Source: Romanomermis culicivorax (lineage: Eukaryota; Nematoda; Enoplea; Mermithida; Mermithidae). From it: a stretch of 64,000 bases of DNA. Each line of letters begins with the position of its first letter. Position 1 is the first letter of the stretch. Below are positions 44,001 to 55,100 of the stretch, in pieces. The DNA lies in NCBI GenBank assembly GCA_963922205.1, contig CAWUHX010000065.1:372001-436000 (forward strand), given 5' to 3'. The position numbers and the translations under genes were made by a program. Below the pieces are notes generated by a model that ran no database searches, was not told the DNA's origin, and saw only the letters and a program-made list of their open reading frames with translations.

Positions 44001-47000
44001 CCGCTTGTACGGAGTTCGGAATAACTACTTCGCCTCACGAATGGAATTTGGGTCGAATTTTTGTGCAAATTCTGAAGTACTACGCTATCGAAGACCGTTT
44101 TAATACCGTCGCTACCGTCCGTACGATAAAAAAAGTGACTAAAGATTCTAGGGCTTGGAATAATCGCGGTATTGCTGTTGAAGGTCAGTTTGTAAAAGTG
44201 ACCATTGAAGTATCGATTTTTCTACGTTTTGCCTAAATACATCGAAAATACTGAATCGTTTTGCGGAATTTCTTGAATTATCTTCATTTAATTTTATTTT
44301 CCGTCGTCACTTGTGGACGTCTTTTCTTGTTTTTCTTAGATCCGTTCATGCCTTTGAAAAATGTCGCCCAAATGACGACCGAAATTTATCAATATTTCCA
44401 AAAATGTCTGCACAATTCGTACAAATATTTTACGATACCTCAAACGGCTAAATTTGGTCCGTTATTCAAATTCGAAAATGATCGTCTAATAATTCGTGAA
44501 TCTTTAACCGTTCCACTTTACAAAGAAAAAATGAAGCCACAATCGCAAGAAAAGGCGTCCGAAAAGACGAAAAAATCTCCGAATACGCCCCTTAAACCAG
44601 TGGATATCGTAGAAAAAGTAAAAAAATCGGTCACGGAAATAACGAACGGCGCTACGCACGTAGATAAAGCGATTTTGACTGTTGAATTTAGCGCATTAAA
44701 ACTCAATCCAGCTGAAATATCGGTTGATAGACGGTATTCGAGGGATAAACTTTTCGAAATATACGGCAACGTTGACGCAGGCTACGATTTTCTAAATTCC
44801 CGTATAGATTGCATTTCACGGTATGATAAGCATCGAAGAGGTCAGAATCGCATAAAATTATTGATAGAAAAAATGAAAACGAGAGTTATCCAGTCATCTA
44901 ATGATGGCGAAGGTATGAAATTTGAATTTTTTCTGTTGAATTTTCAAACAATGTCAAAATTTTTGATTCTTCTGTCAAAAAATTTCGTCTGACTGCTTAG
45001 ATACTATCGTTTCCCCAAAATATCGGTACTTTTTTTTATTTCATGGCACCAGATGATGTCGAGTTGACACCTGCTGAACTGGATTTCGCCGAAAATATTA
45101 AAATAAACGACGAACAGTCAGTTTTAGCAAAAGATTGCCGATCTATCGTCGTAAATCAGAAAGAAACGTCGCCGAATCAAGAAGAAAACGATTTTATCGC
45201 TGTAAATCAGGAAGAAACGTCGCCGAACGACGAAGAAAATGATTTTACCGTTGTTAATCAAGAAGAAACGTCGCTGAATCAAGAAGAAAATGATTTTATC
45301 GTCGAAAAATCTGACGAAGACGACGGAAACGACGCCGAACGAATAAACGAAAATAGGGTGAAGGATGATGAAGAAGATTACGGTTTTTATTTTTCCAAAT
45401 TAATTAAACCTATGGAACGTCACGAAATTTCCGACAATTGTCGAGAAATTTTGTCAAAAATTTACGTAGATTTAGATGTTCAAGATCTTCGAGGTTTCCC
45501 GTTTTCGGCCGATAAATTTTTGTGCGGAGAAAAGGCAAGTCTCTGTGTTATTCCCATAGTTTTTTTTAGCATTTTACAAGCCATGGCTTGTTGGGCTGAC
45601 AAAATGGCTTATAGAATTTTAGTCCAACAGGCCAAAATGGCTTGTCAGAATTTTTTGAGTCATGTGTTTGATCATATCGGACACAGAAAAGATGCATTTT
45701 GGTGCATTTTAGAAGGTAATCTCGAAATTTTCCGGCGCTACGCGCCGGTTATAACTTAAATATGCATTATTATTTCCTAGTTCAGGCGCTGCTTCTAACA
45801 TGTCTACCTTCATTTATCATTTAATCTTTAATAGTTTTAATCATCTTAAACGTATTATCTCATGTTTTAATTGGTAATCTTCAATATTTCATCTTGATAT
45901 TTAATGAAGATTCACATTTTTCCCTTGACATATTTTTTGAGAAAGATCAATACGTCAAGTCTGTAAACTTTTTGAAGCGATTATTCCTTTCTTAACGTAA
46001 AATTAATCCAAAAGCTTCATGGAAGTAGTTTTCGGAAATTTCTACTCTTTACTCATATCTTTTCAGCCAAGTTCATGAGAGTGTGTGAATAAATTAATGG
46101 TTTTAAAATTTTTCAAACATAAAATTCCAGAAATTGCGACTTTTGAACAGAAAATTCGAAACTAATTCTTCGAATAAGTGGTTGGAAAATTGATTTTCCA
46201 GCATCGCAGAATGTCAATACTCAAAAAATTTTTCCGGAAGTCAATATGTCTTGGATAGTTTGCTGGAGAATTTTTTCCACGATGCTTGTAGATTAGACTT
46301 CGATCAAACTCAAAAATTTCAAATGTTGCCTGAATTTTAACGAATTAACGGCTCTAAAATTTTATTGAATAAATGATGAATGACATGTCTTTTTTGATCA
46401 ATTGCCGTGATGCTCAATATATACATTTCTTTAAAAAATAACATAGCATTGGAATTTATTCACGTATAAAATTGGCTTGTAAAAATTTAAAATGACTTGT
46501 AAAATTTTAGGTCAGCCTCTTGGCTTGTGACTTGTAGGTCAAAAAAACCCTGGTAAACGTTTTTGGAATTTTGAAGAAAAATTTTTCTACAGATGCCGAA
46601 AATCGTGTGTGAAAATTGCAAGGGAGTAGGTCATCTATCGAATCATTGCGAGACATTAGATGCTTGCCTCGGTCCGTTGGAAAATTTGCCCCGAATGACC
46701 AATAACTACGTCAACATGATGGATTTTTTGATCAAAAATATATCATTTAATTATCGTATTTCGGATAACAGGATGCATTATCAAGAAATGTTTCGGCAAA
46801 GTTTAGAATTGAAATTGAAATTACACGTCGCCAGCGACGTTCAACTCTTTTTGTTCGGTTCGTCGTGCAACGGATTTGGATTTAGCGTTTCGGATCTAGA
46901 TCTTTGTTTGACTTTCGAAAAATTTAATTCTGCTCCCGAAGTTTGTAAAAATTCTATTTTTCTGAATGAATTTTATCCATATTTTTTTGTTTTTCTCCAG

Positions 47001-50000
47001 CATTTGGACTCTAGAAAAATTATAACAACTATCGCCAATGTTCTGAGGAAAGATAGAGAATTCAAGAACGTTTTACCGGTAGTTTTTGCCAAAGTGCCGA
47101 TTGTTCGTTTTTACAACACTGCGATTAAATTAGAAGGCGATATTAGCTTGTATAATATTCTGGTAAGTATCACCATTTTTCACTCGCTGTCAAAATTATT
47201 TTGAAATTGGGTGTACATGTAGCCTTTGGTGGTTTTCTCATTGAGTTTTCTATCATTACTTTTTTATTTCTATTTTGTATTAGTTTTCCATCCATGTCAT
47301 TGGTTTTTTATTCTTTTCCGCTGTCCAAATCATATACTAAGTTTTTAAGCTAATATTCTAGGCGCTACGAAATACACAACTGCTGTACTGTTACGCGATG
47401 ATCGACGAACGAGCCAGAGCATTGGGTCACATGGTCAAAGTTTTCGCAAAAGTATGGATCGATTTTGTTTTTGTCTGATTGATGACATTGAGTCTAAAAG
47501 TTTGCAGTACATGGGAATTGGAGACGCTAGTCGCGGCAGCCTATCTTCTTACGCCTATATAATTATGATGACTCATTATCTGCAACAGTGTACGCCTCCA
47601 GTTCTGCCGGTGCTGCAGCAAGTATGAATCTAATAATCAAAAATTTGAAATTTGTTTCAAAACGTTCACTGATTTGTTTTTCTTCAGATTGGTCCAATTA
47701 CGAGTTGCGTCGTAGACAAGTGGGAAACGTATTTCTATTCGAATGTAACGAATCTGGTGAGTTTTTTGTAATTTTTCAAATACAAAAAAATGATTTATTG
47801 ACGTTTTTCATTTTAGTAAGTTTGTTTAGAGCGAATATTTTCAATTAGCAAGAACTGGCCCAATAATTTATTGAGTAGTAGAATACATAAATGACACAAT
47901 TTAATAAGGACAAGCCTATTGGGAAGAGAATTGCGCTAAATCGAGCTCTAAAAATTTTATCAGTCTAATTTTAAAGGACTGGTAATAAAAGATTCTCTTA
48001 GGCTATTCTATACCTAATAGAAACATTCCATTTCACAAAATTGTATCGACTTGTATAGTTTTGAAAAATTCTTTGCGCGAAAAAAAAACACAAATTGAAT
48101 TAAGTCTTGTCCAAATTTTTTAATGTTATCTTCCCTATTGAGCAGGAATTCTAAACAGTGGAGATGAGTCTAACATACGTTTTGAATACCCTAATTTTAG
48201 AATCATTCAGGTTGGAATAAATCTATTTTAATATTAGATTGGCCCCTTTTGATGTTTTTTAATAAATGTAATCAACTGTTTGATGACAATGACAATTTCT
48301 CACTAATGTTGAAATCCAATTGCTTAATTTTAGGAACATTGGAAATCAAAAGTTCATTTAGGAAATACATATGTAATTATTAGGTTGTTTTTTACATGGA
48401 TGGAACTAAGCATTTCGAAAAAGATATGTCAAGTTGCCAGCTAAGTGACCATTTATTTAAAAGACTCTTATCCCATTATAAGATTTTAGAGTTATTCGAA
48501 CTACTAAGTATTTGGAAAGCATCGGTACCTATATAATTACTATAGTGAGTTATTGAAAAACATCATTTACAAAAATTAGAAACGAAGCCCAGGAACATTA
48601 CGTTGTGGGAACTTATGACAGGAAGCGGTTCGAATATTACATATTTCATCTATTATAACACATTATGATCTCGAACAAATAAAGTTTTTTCAACAACTCC
48701 AAAAGAAATTCTTTGCACCATAATGTCTTAGTTTTGTGATCAATTTTAAATGAGGAACAGAGCAGGCTTTTTTGGTTTGAAAATCACGAGCCAAATGGCT
48801 CTTAACTTTTAGGAGCCAAATTTAAATTTTAAGAGCCAAAAATCAGTGATTGAAGAATATAGAAGTATGGGCTCGTAACGCATTGTTGAATGCAATTAAA
48901 TTTTGTGGATATTCAATTAGTTGATATGTGTTCAGAAAATGACTGCTCAAAACTATTTCTAACCTGTTTTTTTTGCACAAGTCTCTTTCTACATATACAA
49001 GATGGGCCAAAGAGTCTTGGTACGACGAAAATCTTTTGCACACAAAAACACGCCTCTGTGCATTCTTGAATGAACCTCCTTCCAGATACATAGCACTGGA
49101 GTTCATGTTATTATTATTATTATAGTATTGAAAAATGCAGTGCTGAAAAAAAATTTAGATTTTCACGTCCTAAAATGTTGGAAGATCAATTTGAGGATAA
49201 CTTTTTCAATAAACATGAGGTTCAAATTTCTGAAAATCACTTCCATGATGCCTATGACTTCAAAATAAGAAAGAACAGTGGCCAGACCGACCCGAAGAAT
49301 TATAAAAGGAAATTTGGTCCGAGTTGCCAGGTAATTTTGTGATGTTCTCTGACCTTAGAGCCTGCCACTTACTTTGAATCTAAAATTGAGTGAAAATAAC
49401 GTAAGAGCCATTACAATATTTTTAGGGGCCAGGCCCCTAAAATGACTAAAAAGGGCTGGCCCGAAGTATCAAGTGGAAGCATTAGTCTTTCCTTTCTCCT
49501 CAGTACCCATTATCATCGGAGACGGCAGGAATTTTAATCAATCCTCAATTCTACTGTAGCATAATTATTGAAATTTTTTATGGATTAGAATTTTAACAAA
49601 TTTCCTTCTTTTCGGGAATAAAACTGTCTCAAAGGTTCTTAAAGGTCTAGAAATACATATCTCTGAATTTATTTTTACTTACTAGGCTTCAGTTTTCAAC
49701 GTTGTTCCGCCAAGATTTCTTTTTTTAAATTTCAATCCACTCAGATAGCCAGAAAAATTACGTTCTCAGTTTCATATTGTCCTTATTGAGATATATTCCA
49801 AAATAAGTTTATTGAGAATTGGCATGAAAGAACGATAAAAATCATTCATATTTACGCATTTACCAAATGCGTATATCTAATTCACCAGGGCCGTGCACAA
49901 GGGGAGCGGGGGGGGGGGGGCGGCCGCCCCCTCATTGAGCAGCATGCACACAGTGTATTGTGTAAAATCAACATTTTCTGGGGCTATTCAGTTTAAAAAA

Positions 50001-50885
50001 TTAGTCCGCCCCCCCCCCCCATGAAAAAATCCTGCGCACGGCCCTGTAATTGACTTTTGCCAAATTGATTTCAGTCAACTCATAATTAGCTTCCAGGGAA
50101 TCAGGCCTGTATTTGACTTATTCTTTTTCCTCTTTTTAGAAACAATACTGGCCCTGCAATAACAAACAAAGTTTGGCGGAACTTTGGCTTGGATTTTTAC
50201 GTTACTATACGGAAAATTTTGATTTTCGAAGCCACGTCGTTCAAATCAGGCGCCATGCGCCGCCCCATATGACCAAATTCGAAAAAGAATGGACGAATAA
50301 AGCTATGGCGATAGAAGATCCTTTCGAACTGACGCATAATTTATCGTCTGGTATTAGTCGGAAAAGTGAGCCTTTTACATGCTGTAGAATCATTTATTTA
50401 TTGTACATATTTGTTGTTTTCTCTATTTAAGTGTTCGTTTACATTTTGAAAATTTTCCGCAAAGCTCGGCTTATTTTTGGCAAGTCGAGCTACGGCGATC
50501 AAATAAATACGTTTTTGGGTCGCAATTACAGGTTTAGGGATTTCGAGGTGTGTTTTGCTACAGATTTTTGTTAGACGCGAAAAATTCGATTTGAACACTT
50601 CATTTATTTCTCTCAAACCTATTTTTTCAGGAATTTATCTTCACTCATTTGTTGCCGGTTGAAGAAGAACCACCGCGCGACCGTTTGTGCAGACGTTGTT
50701 CGCACGTCGGTCATTTTGTCGAACAGTGTCCGATGAGGTCCGTTGCGTCGACAAAAAAACCTTTGGTTGACAAAAATAACAAAAGTAAACCGAAATTGGA
50801 TCCATCGAATAGTAAGCCTGCCGGTGCCGTCGTTAGTCCAAAAAAATCAACGGTCCGGACGGAATTTAAATCAGAAATTCGATGA
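35027..50885 (+). CDS. Terminal uridylyltransferase, TUT4/TUT7 type
   Basis: Adds uridines to RNA 3' ends (mRNA and pre-let-7 in vertebrate homologues), probably cytoplasmic. Predicted 1324 residues from 17 exons: 35027-35527, 35576-35692, 38354-38540, 43169-43315, 43436-43647, 43700-43813, 43922-44183, 44340-44912, 45053-45534, 46593-46940, 47001-47162, 47362-47451, 47508-47621, 47688-47756, 50140-50365, 50432-50547, 50631-50885; all phases fit. Domains in order: lysine/asparagine-rich N-terminus; C2H2 finger (about 179-200); inactive first nucleotidyltransferase (YGSGLSLLALKN near 276, lacking the Asp pair) with its PAP-associated part (IAVEDPF); acidic linker with repeats; CCHC knuckle (871-884); active nucleotidyltransferase with GSS and Asp966/Asp968 (DLDLC) and Asp1028; GDASRGSLSSYAY; PAP-associated part (AIEDPFELTHNL); final CCHC knuckle (CRRCSHVGHFVEQC). 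ATG 35009 is an alternative start; ..CTCTTATAG just before 35022 could be a splice acceptor. Intron 9 uses a GC donor. Confidence 0.93.
35752..38327. mobile_element. 2.6-kb hAT-type element in uridylyltransferase intron 2
   Basis: Ends TAGGGCCGTTCTTAGG and CCTAAGAACGGCCGTG are inverted repeats; both are followed inward by GCGGCCCTGGGCG text. CGTAAATT flanks both sides (35744-35751 and 38328-38335), a perfect 8-base duplication. Removing element and one duplicate leaves an intron of about 85 bases, normal for this gene. Inside are a nested family L element (37054-37268) and frames without recognisable transposase, so it is non-autonomous or decayed. Confidence 0.8.
37054..37268. mobile_element. 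MITE, family L, nested
   Basis: Ends CAGGCCTGTAGGC and GGCTACAGGCTTG, flanked by GTCCTAGC / GTCCTAAC (7/8). The body has GGGGCCATGGCCACCCC and a C run. A reverse copy is nested in the family B element at about 4497-4670. Confidence 0.7.
39247..40329. mobile_element. Element with GCTAATGAAA word, interrupted by element M
   Basis: The left end CACTGTTTTTTTTAGCCCGG then GCGCTAATGAAA twice; the right end has GCGCGCTAATAAAAC, GCGCTAAAAG and CATTAACGGCACTG. The shared GCTAATG words mirror the element at 40941-41769. Element M (39470-40118) is inserted in it. Its own target duplication could not be identified. Confidence 0.45.
39470..40118. mobile_element. hAT-type element M (AAGCCAAATTGGCTT word)
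   Basis: Ends CAGGGTTTTTTTAGGCC and AAATGACAGAAAACCTG, flanked by a perfect 8-base duplication CTCGCCAT (39462-39469 and 40119-40126). Subterminal words are GAGCCATGGCTC and AAGCCAAATTGGCTT. The interior matches E2, E3 and F: CCGGCGCTTCGCGCC, GTGCGGTTGGAAAA and GGATGAATGTTTGACC. Confidence 0.85.
40941..41769 (-). mobile_element. hAT-type element G with ORF remnant
   Basis: Flanked by a perfect 8-base duplication GCCCAGCT (40933-40940 and 41770-41777). Ends AGGATTTTTTTAGCACGG and GTTAAAAAACTCCGG; words GTGCTAATGG, GCTAATGATCG and GCGAATGCTAATGGG near the ends. The minus-strand frame 41090-41359 (KLQHMFKQLFSNYL ... ICENGDF) is the same C-terminal ORF seen at 1-182. It is too short to be a functional transposase. 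Confidence 0.75.
41850..42005 (-). repeat. Possible tRNA-derived SINE fragment
   Basis: On the minus strand GGTCTAGTAGTTATGGC resembles a tRNA A box, and about 30 bases later GAGAATCAAATCG resembles a weak B box. Unrelated-looking text then runs to about 41760. A tRNA-like cloverleaf is not convincing by eye and no second copy was seen in the window. Confidence 0.3.
42165..42585. mobile_element. hAT-type MITE, family B, best copy
   Basis: Ends CATACATGTAATTGGGGG and CCGTTACATGTATG give an 11-base terminal inverted repeat. TTGTGAAC flanks both sides (42157-42164 and 42586-42593), perfect over 8 bases. Body landmarks: ATATGGCTAGCCATTGGG, GGCGCTTCGCGCC, CCCCCGGCCCCAAAAAA. No ORF of its own. Confidence 0.88.
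45147..45310 (+). repeat. Threefold coding repeat in the uridylyltransferase linker
   Basis: Three units of about 60 bases, in frame, encode VNQKETSPNQEENDFI, VNQEETSPNDEENDFT and VNQEETSLNQEENDFI. They lie in the acidic linker between the two nucleotidyltransferase halves. Units differ at a few bases, so the expansion is fairly recent. Confidence 0.85.
45543..46553. mobile_element. Element N (ACAAGCCATGGCTTGT word) in intron 9
   Basis: Begins about CTGTGTTATTCCCATAGTTT, eight bases after the exon end, and ends GGTCAAAAAAACCCTG. Subterminal words are ACAAGCCATGGCTTGT and TTGGCTTGT/ACTTGTAGG. The core has CCGGCGCTACGCGCCGG. The interior from CAGAAAAGATGCATTTTGG onward matches E4 (30050-31299, reversed) for over 500 bases. 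Flanking 8-mers GCAAGTCT / GTAAACGT share only four positions, so the target duplication is unproven. Confidence 0.65.
47757..50139. other. Uridylyltransferase intron 14
   Basis: A phase 0 intron with donor GTGAGT and acceptor CCTCTTTTTAG. 47850-48750 is AT-rich with no recognised repeat. About 48765-49470 is an element with GAGCCAAATGGCTCTTAA at one end and GAGCCATTAC / GGGGCCAGGCCCCT at the other, related by end words to element M. 49886-50046 is a family D MITE. Confidence 0.6.
49886..50046. mobile_element. Palindromic hAT-type MITE, family D
   Basis: Terminal inverted repeat CAGGGCCGTGCACAAGG / CCTGCGCACGGCCCTG, flanked by TAATTCAC and TAATTGAC (7/8). Long G and C runs lie just inside each end, and CACACAGTGTATTGTG in the middle. 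A second, more decayed copy is at about 55976-56125. Confidence 0.8.
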
Positions 50886-52133
50886 TTACTTATCGATTTT
50901 TCTCGTTTTTTTTATTCATAAAATTTTAGTATCAGAATAAGTGTACAGATTGTGTATAATGATAAACGATTTTTATATGGTATAAATGATGTAGACTAAA
51001 AAACTTTTTTTCATCAGTAAATCTAAACATTGTGCTTCTGTCAAAAGTACTGCGAATTATCCCGGTCAATAAGGTGCTGCGGTTTGGGGTATTAGTGAAC
51101 AAAAATGATCAGCAAGCTGCTACGTTTATTTAATACATCGATAATAAATTGATATACTGTGGATTCTAGTTATCATGAGTTCAACGTTCAATTGTCGCCA
51201 AAGTGCGTCATTTTCGTTTCTAAAAATAGCGGCAGGTAGCACCTACACCCAACGATTTTCAACCGATTTGACGCGCTGAAGTCAGTTTTTTTTGGGAATA
51301 GACTACTGTCTGCTCTGCTCATTGCATCACGTGTTTTATTAAAAATATTCGTCATTATTCATTCATTCAGGGCAAATGTGTATTCCATTATTTTGCTATT
51401 TTCTGCGCAACTGTGAACGTGACTTTATCGAAGATATTGATTTTAATACTATTTCAAAATTTTCGAAAAAAGTCACTCGAAAAAACCAGTCGTTCTTTCT
51501 CGAACTTTTGCGGAGCAAAGATACTCTGGTAAATGATGACGTCACTGGACCTGCTTGCTTGCTAATGCTTCGAACGCCAGTATTTTCAGTTGGGTGCAGC
51601 CTATTGAGTATGCGAATCGTCGAGTATCGAATAATGCGGCTCGGCTAGGATTGCTGTTGAATATCTGAACAGCTTACTTGAAACTCATAATTTAGAGTTT
51701 TAGCTGCCTATTAATTGTTTTATGAGTTGTATTTGCAATTTGTTTATTATTCTTCTCTTGTCTAAGCTAATTCAATGACTACTGATATCGCCCTTGAAGT
51801 CGTTTTAATTTTTTGAAATTTGAATATGCGTTCTTTTCTTTCAATTCAGTTACTATAGCAACCGTAAACAATATATATTCTTATTATACACGAAGTGAAA
51901 TCAATATTTACTTTACGCTCTGTTAATCATTCATTATGAACGGAACAACTCATGAAGCTGTAGAGGTAAAGTTCTTGTGATACACCTACGAAGGCTCACG
52001 TATTTTTATTCATATTGCTAAATTTGCACTTATTGATATAACTCATCTGGATGTTCAGGTTCTTCAAAGTAAACTACTTTCGAGAAAGCTGTCGATGCTT
52101 TGATGTACCGAGCAACGTTTTATTTATTTTTTA
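50886..52133. other. Intergenic, uridylyltransferase to pyruvate kinase
   Basis: An AATAAA at 51143-51148 may end the uridylyltransferase transcript. A short frame ATGAACGGAACAACTCATG followed by GAGGTAAAG at 51936-51970 looks like a possible non-coding first exon or donor for pyruvate kinase, but no in-frame continuation exists. No other gene was recognised. Confidence 0.4.
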
Positions 52134-55100
52134 ATGTTTGAGGATTGCCCCATGTCGCCATCCAGCGACCACTTACCACCTTTACCCATGTTGAAAGGCG
52201 GCGGTCAGCAACAGCAGCGCCGACTGCAACGCAAATTCACTATCGAACAAGAACACGCGGGCGCCTACTTTTTCCAGGAACAAAAGCTCAAAAGTCAGCC
52301 GGACGCCACTCAACTGGAACATCTATGCAATTTGCGTATCGACGAGCCTTTACATTTCGTACGAAAAACTGGCCTGATTTGTACATTGGGTAACTTACTC
52401 TGCGCTGTGAAATCATAACTGCGAAAATGGTTGAAATAATGCTCTTTTGTTATGCCAATTTCTCAATTATAATATATTTTTCCTTACAGGTCCTGCTTCC
52501 AGAAGCGTCGAAATGGTTGAACAACTAATTTTGAACGGCATGAATATAGCACGACTTAATTTTTCGCATGGTTCTCACGAAGTAAGAATACTTATAAGTT
52601 TTGTAATAACATAAACGGAAGAGTTCCGATGAGTTGGGGGCAGACTGCCCCATATGGAGTAGTACGAGAGGGTATTACCCCTACATAAAGTCATGAAAAT
52701 TCGTCACTGAATCCTCATTTGGAGACAAAATGGAGTGTTTAGTGAACATTGCGCTACATTATCCCGCAAATTTTCAACTTCACCCTACCTAAAAAATCTG
52801 ACCTTGGGGACTTCTGTTTGGAAAGTACCAAAATTTCCAAATTTGTGGTATGCTCCCAAAAGTCCCTAAAAAGGCGAAAATTTTCCCAAAATAAACAGAA
52901 AAGTGTTGCTTTTTTCCTAAATTTTTCGAGTTGGGGAGTCTCTACATTTAGATATACGATTCGACCAAATTGGGGATCCCATCCCAGCCCCCGCCCCCAA
53001 TTGCAAGTACTTATGTAATAAGCTTAACGTTTTTGCTCAAAAATTCTTAATCTAAGCATTTATTTGTCTTGCATATCTTTATTCAGTATCATGGCGAAAC
53101 TATCGCAAATATCAGAGCCGCTGTAAGCAGCTTTACCTCGCCGCCTCGGGTGGTCGCCATAGCTTTAGACACTAAGGGTCCCGAAATTCGTACCGGCGTT
53201 TGGGCTGCGGTAATGGAAAAATAAGTTTTAGGTTCTTTTTTAGTTTATTAAAATCGATCACTTAAAAACAATTCAGGGTGTCAACGCCGAACATGAACTA
53301 AAAAAGGGCGAAAAAATTAGTCTTACGACGGACGATAATTTCAAAACTTCTTGTACATCCGTTCATATATACGTCGATTATAAGAATATTACGAAAGTGG
53401 TGAAAACTGGCTCTAAAATTTATATCGACGACGGTTTGATCTCATTAGAAGTTTTGTCTATTGGTGAGTTAAGAGTTAGTTCTCTTTTGTTCGACTATCC
53501 TCCTACAAATTCAAAACTCCCAAATTTTGCGGCTTTGACATATAAAAATCTTGACTTGACGTTGTTCATCGATATCCGTTTCAAAGTCAAAGCTTGTTCT
53601 CATGCGTGACTTTTTTCTTAATTCTAGAAAACGATCGTTTGGTATGCGAAGTCGAAAATGGTGGCCTTTTGGGTAGCAAAAAAGGTGTCAACTTACCGGG
53701 CACTTCAGTCGATTTACCGGCCGTTTCTTCCAAAGATATCGAAGATTTGAAATTTGGCGTTGAACAACAAGTGCGTTTTACATATAAGAACAAATTTGAT
53801 GAATTTTTTCCAACTTTCCTCTTTTACTAGGTCGATATTATTTTCGCTTCGTTTATTCGTAACGCTGATGGTGTTCGAACTATCCGTCAAGTTTTGGGAG
53901 AACAAGGAAAACATATTAAGATTATTTCGAAGATTGAAAATCATGAGGGCATTGAAAAGTGAGAAATTTGTATAGAATCAATTTTTTTGGGTTTCAATTT
54001 AATTTTTTGATACCAAATTTAAATTTTCATTATTCAATTTTTGTTTTAGTATCGATGAAATAATCAAAGAATCGGACGGTATAATGGTCGCTCGCGGTGA
54101 TTTGGGAATAGAAATTCCGGCTGAAAAAGTATTTTTAGCCCAAAAAATGATGATTGCCAAATGTAATCAAGCCGGTAAACCCGTCATCTGCGCCACTCAA
54201 ATGTTAGAATCGATGATCAAAAAGCCGCGCCCGACTCGGGCGGAAGGTTCGGACGTGGCCAACGCTGTTTTGGACGGGGCCGATTGCGTAATGTTGTCCG
54301 GCGAAACGGCCAAAGGAGATTATCCGCTAGAAACCGTGCAAATGATGCACAACGTGAGAAAATGTTCATTTTTAAAATTCATTCCACGTTATTATTCATT
54401 TTTGTATGCATAGATTTGCCGCGAAGCCGAATCGGCTATTTATCACGTGAAATACTTCGAGGAAATTCAACGTTTGACGATGAAACCGATGTCAGCGGCG
54501 CAAACTATCGCCGTGGCGGCTACTTCGGCGGCCGTTTCGTGCCACGCCTCGGCAATCGTGTTGACCACAACGACGGGAAAGTAAGCTGTTTTTTCGCTCT
54601 TAATGTTGAGGTTTTATCATCAATTTAAATTAACAGAACAGCAGGCTTGATATCGAAATTTCGACCTCCGTGCCCAATTTTGTGCGTGACGCGCGATCCG
54701 CAAGTCGCTCGTCAATTGCACTTGTTCCGCGGAGTTTTCCCAATTTTGTATCCGTGTAAGTTTTTTGTTGTGGAGAAATGTTTAAAAACTGAATTTACCA
54801 TAAAAGACTTGAAATTTTCGTCAAGAGTGATGAACTTGATTTATTTTCTGTAGTTCCTTTCGAAGACGAAGAGGAAAACTGCGGTAATGATGGTGTTTTT
54901 CCAATACACTTGTCCTCGAGGCTGATTCTCACGCTTTTATACGTGATTTTTGTTGCGTGGAGTCATTTGAAGTGTGTCTCGCAACCTCATGCTTTTAAAT
55001 TCTGAAAAAATCTTCACTAAATGCATTTTAACATACATGTTCCGGCTATCCCCAACTAGAAAAATTTCTGAATTGAACGATTCATAACTAGTAAGTTCGT

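Noticed and set aside
51936..51966. Small ATG-starting exon candidate upstream of pyruvate kinase
   Set aside because: The nearest acceptor (…GATGTTCAG near 52060) leads to an in-frame stop, so it does not extend the protein.
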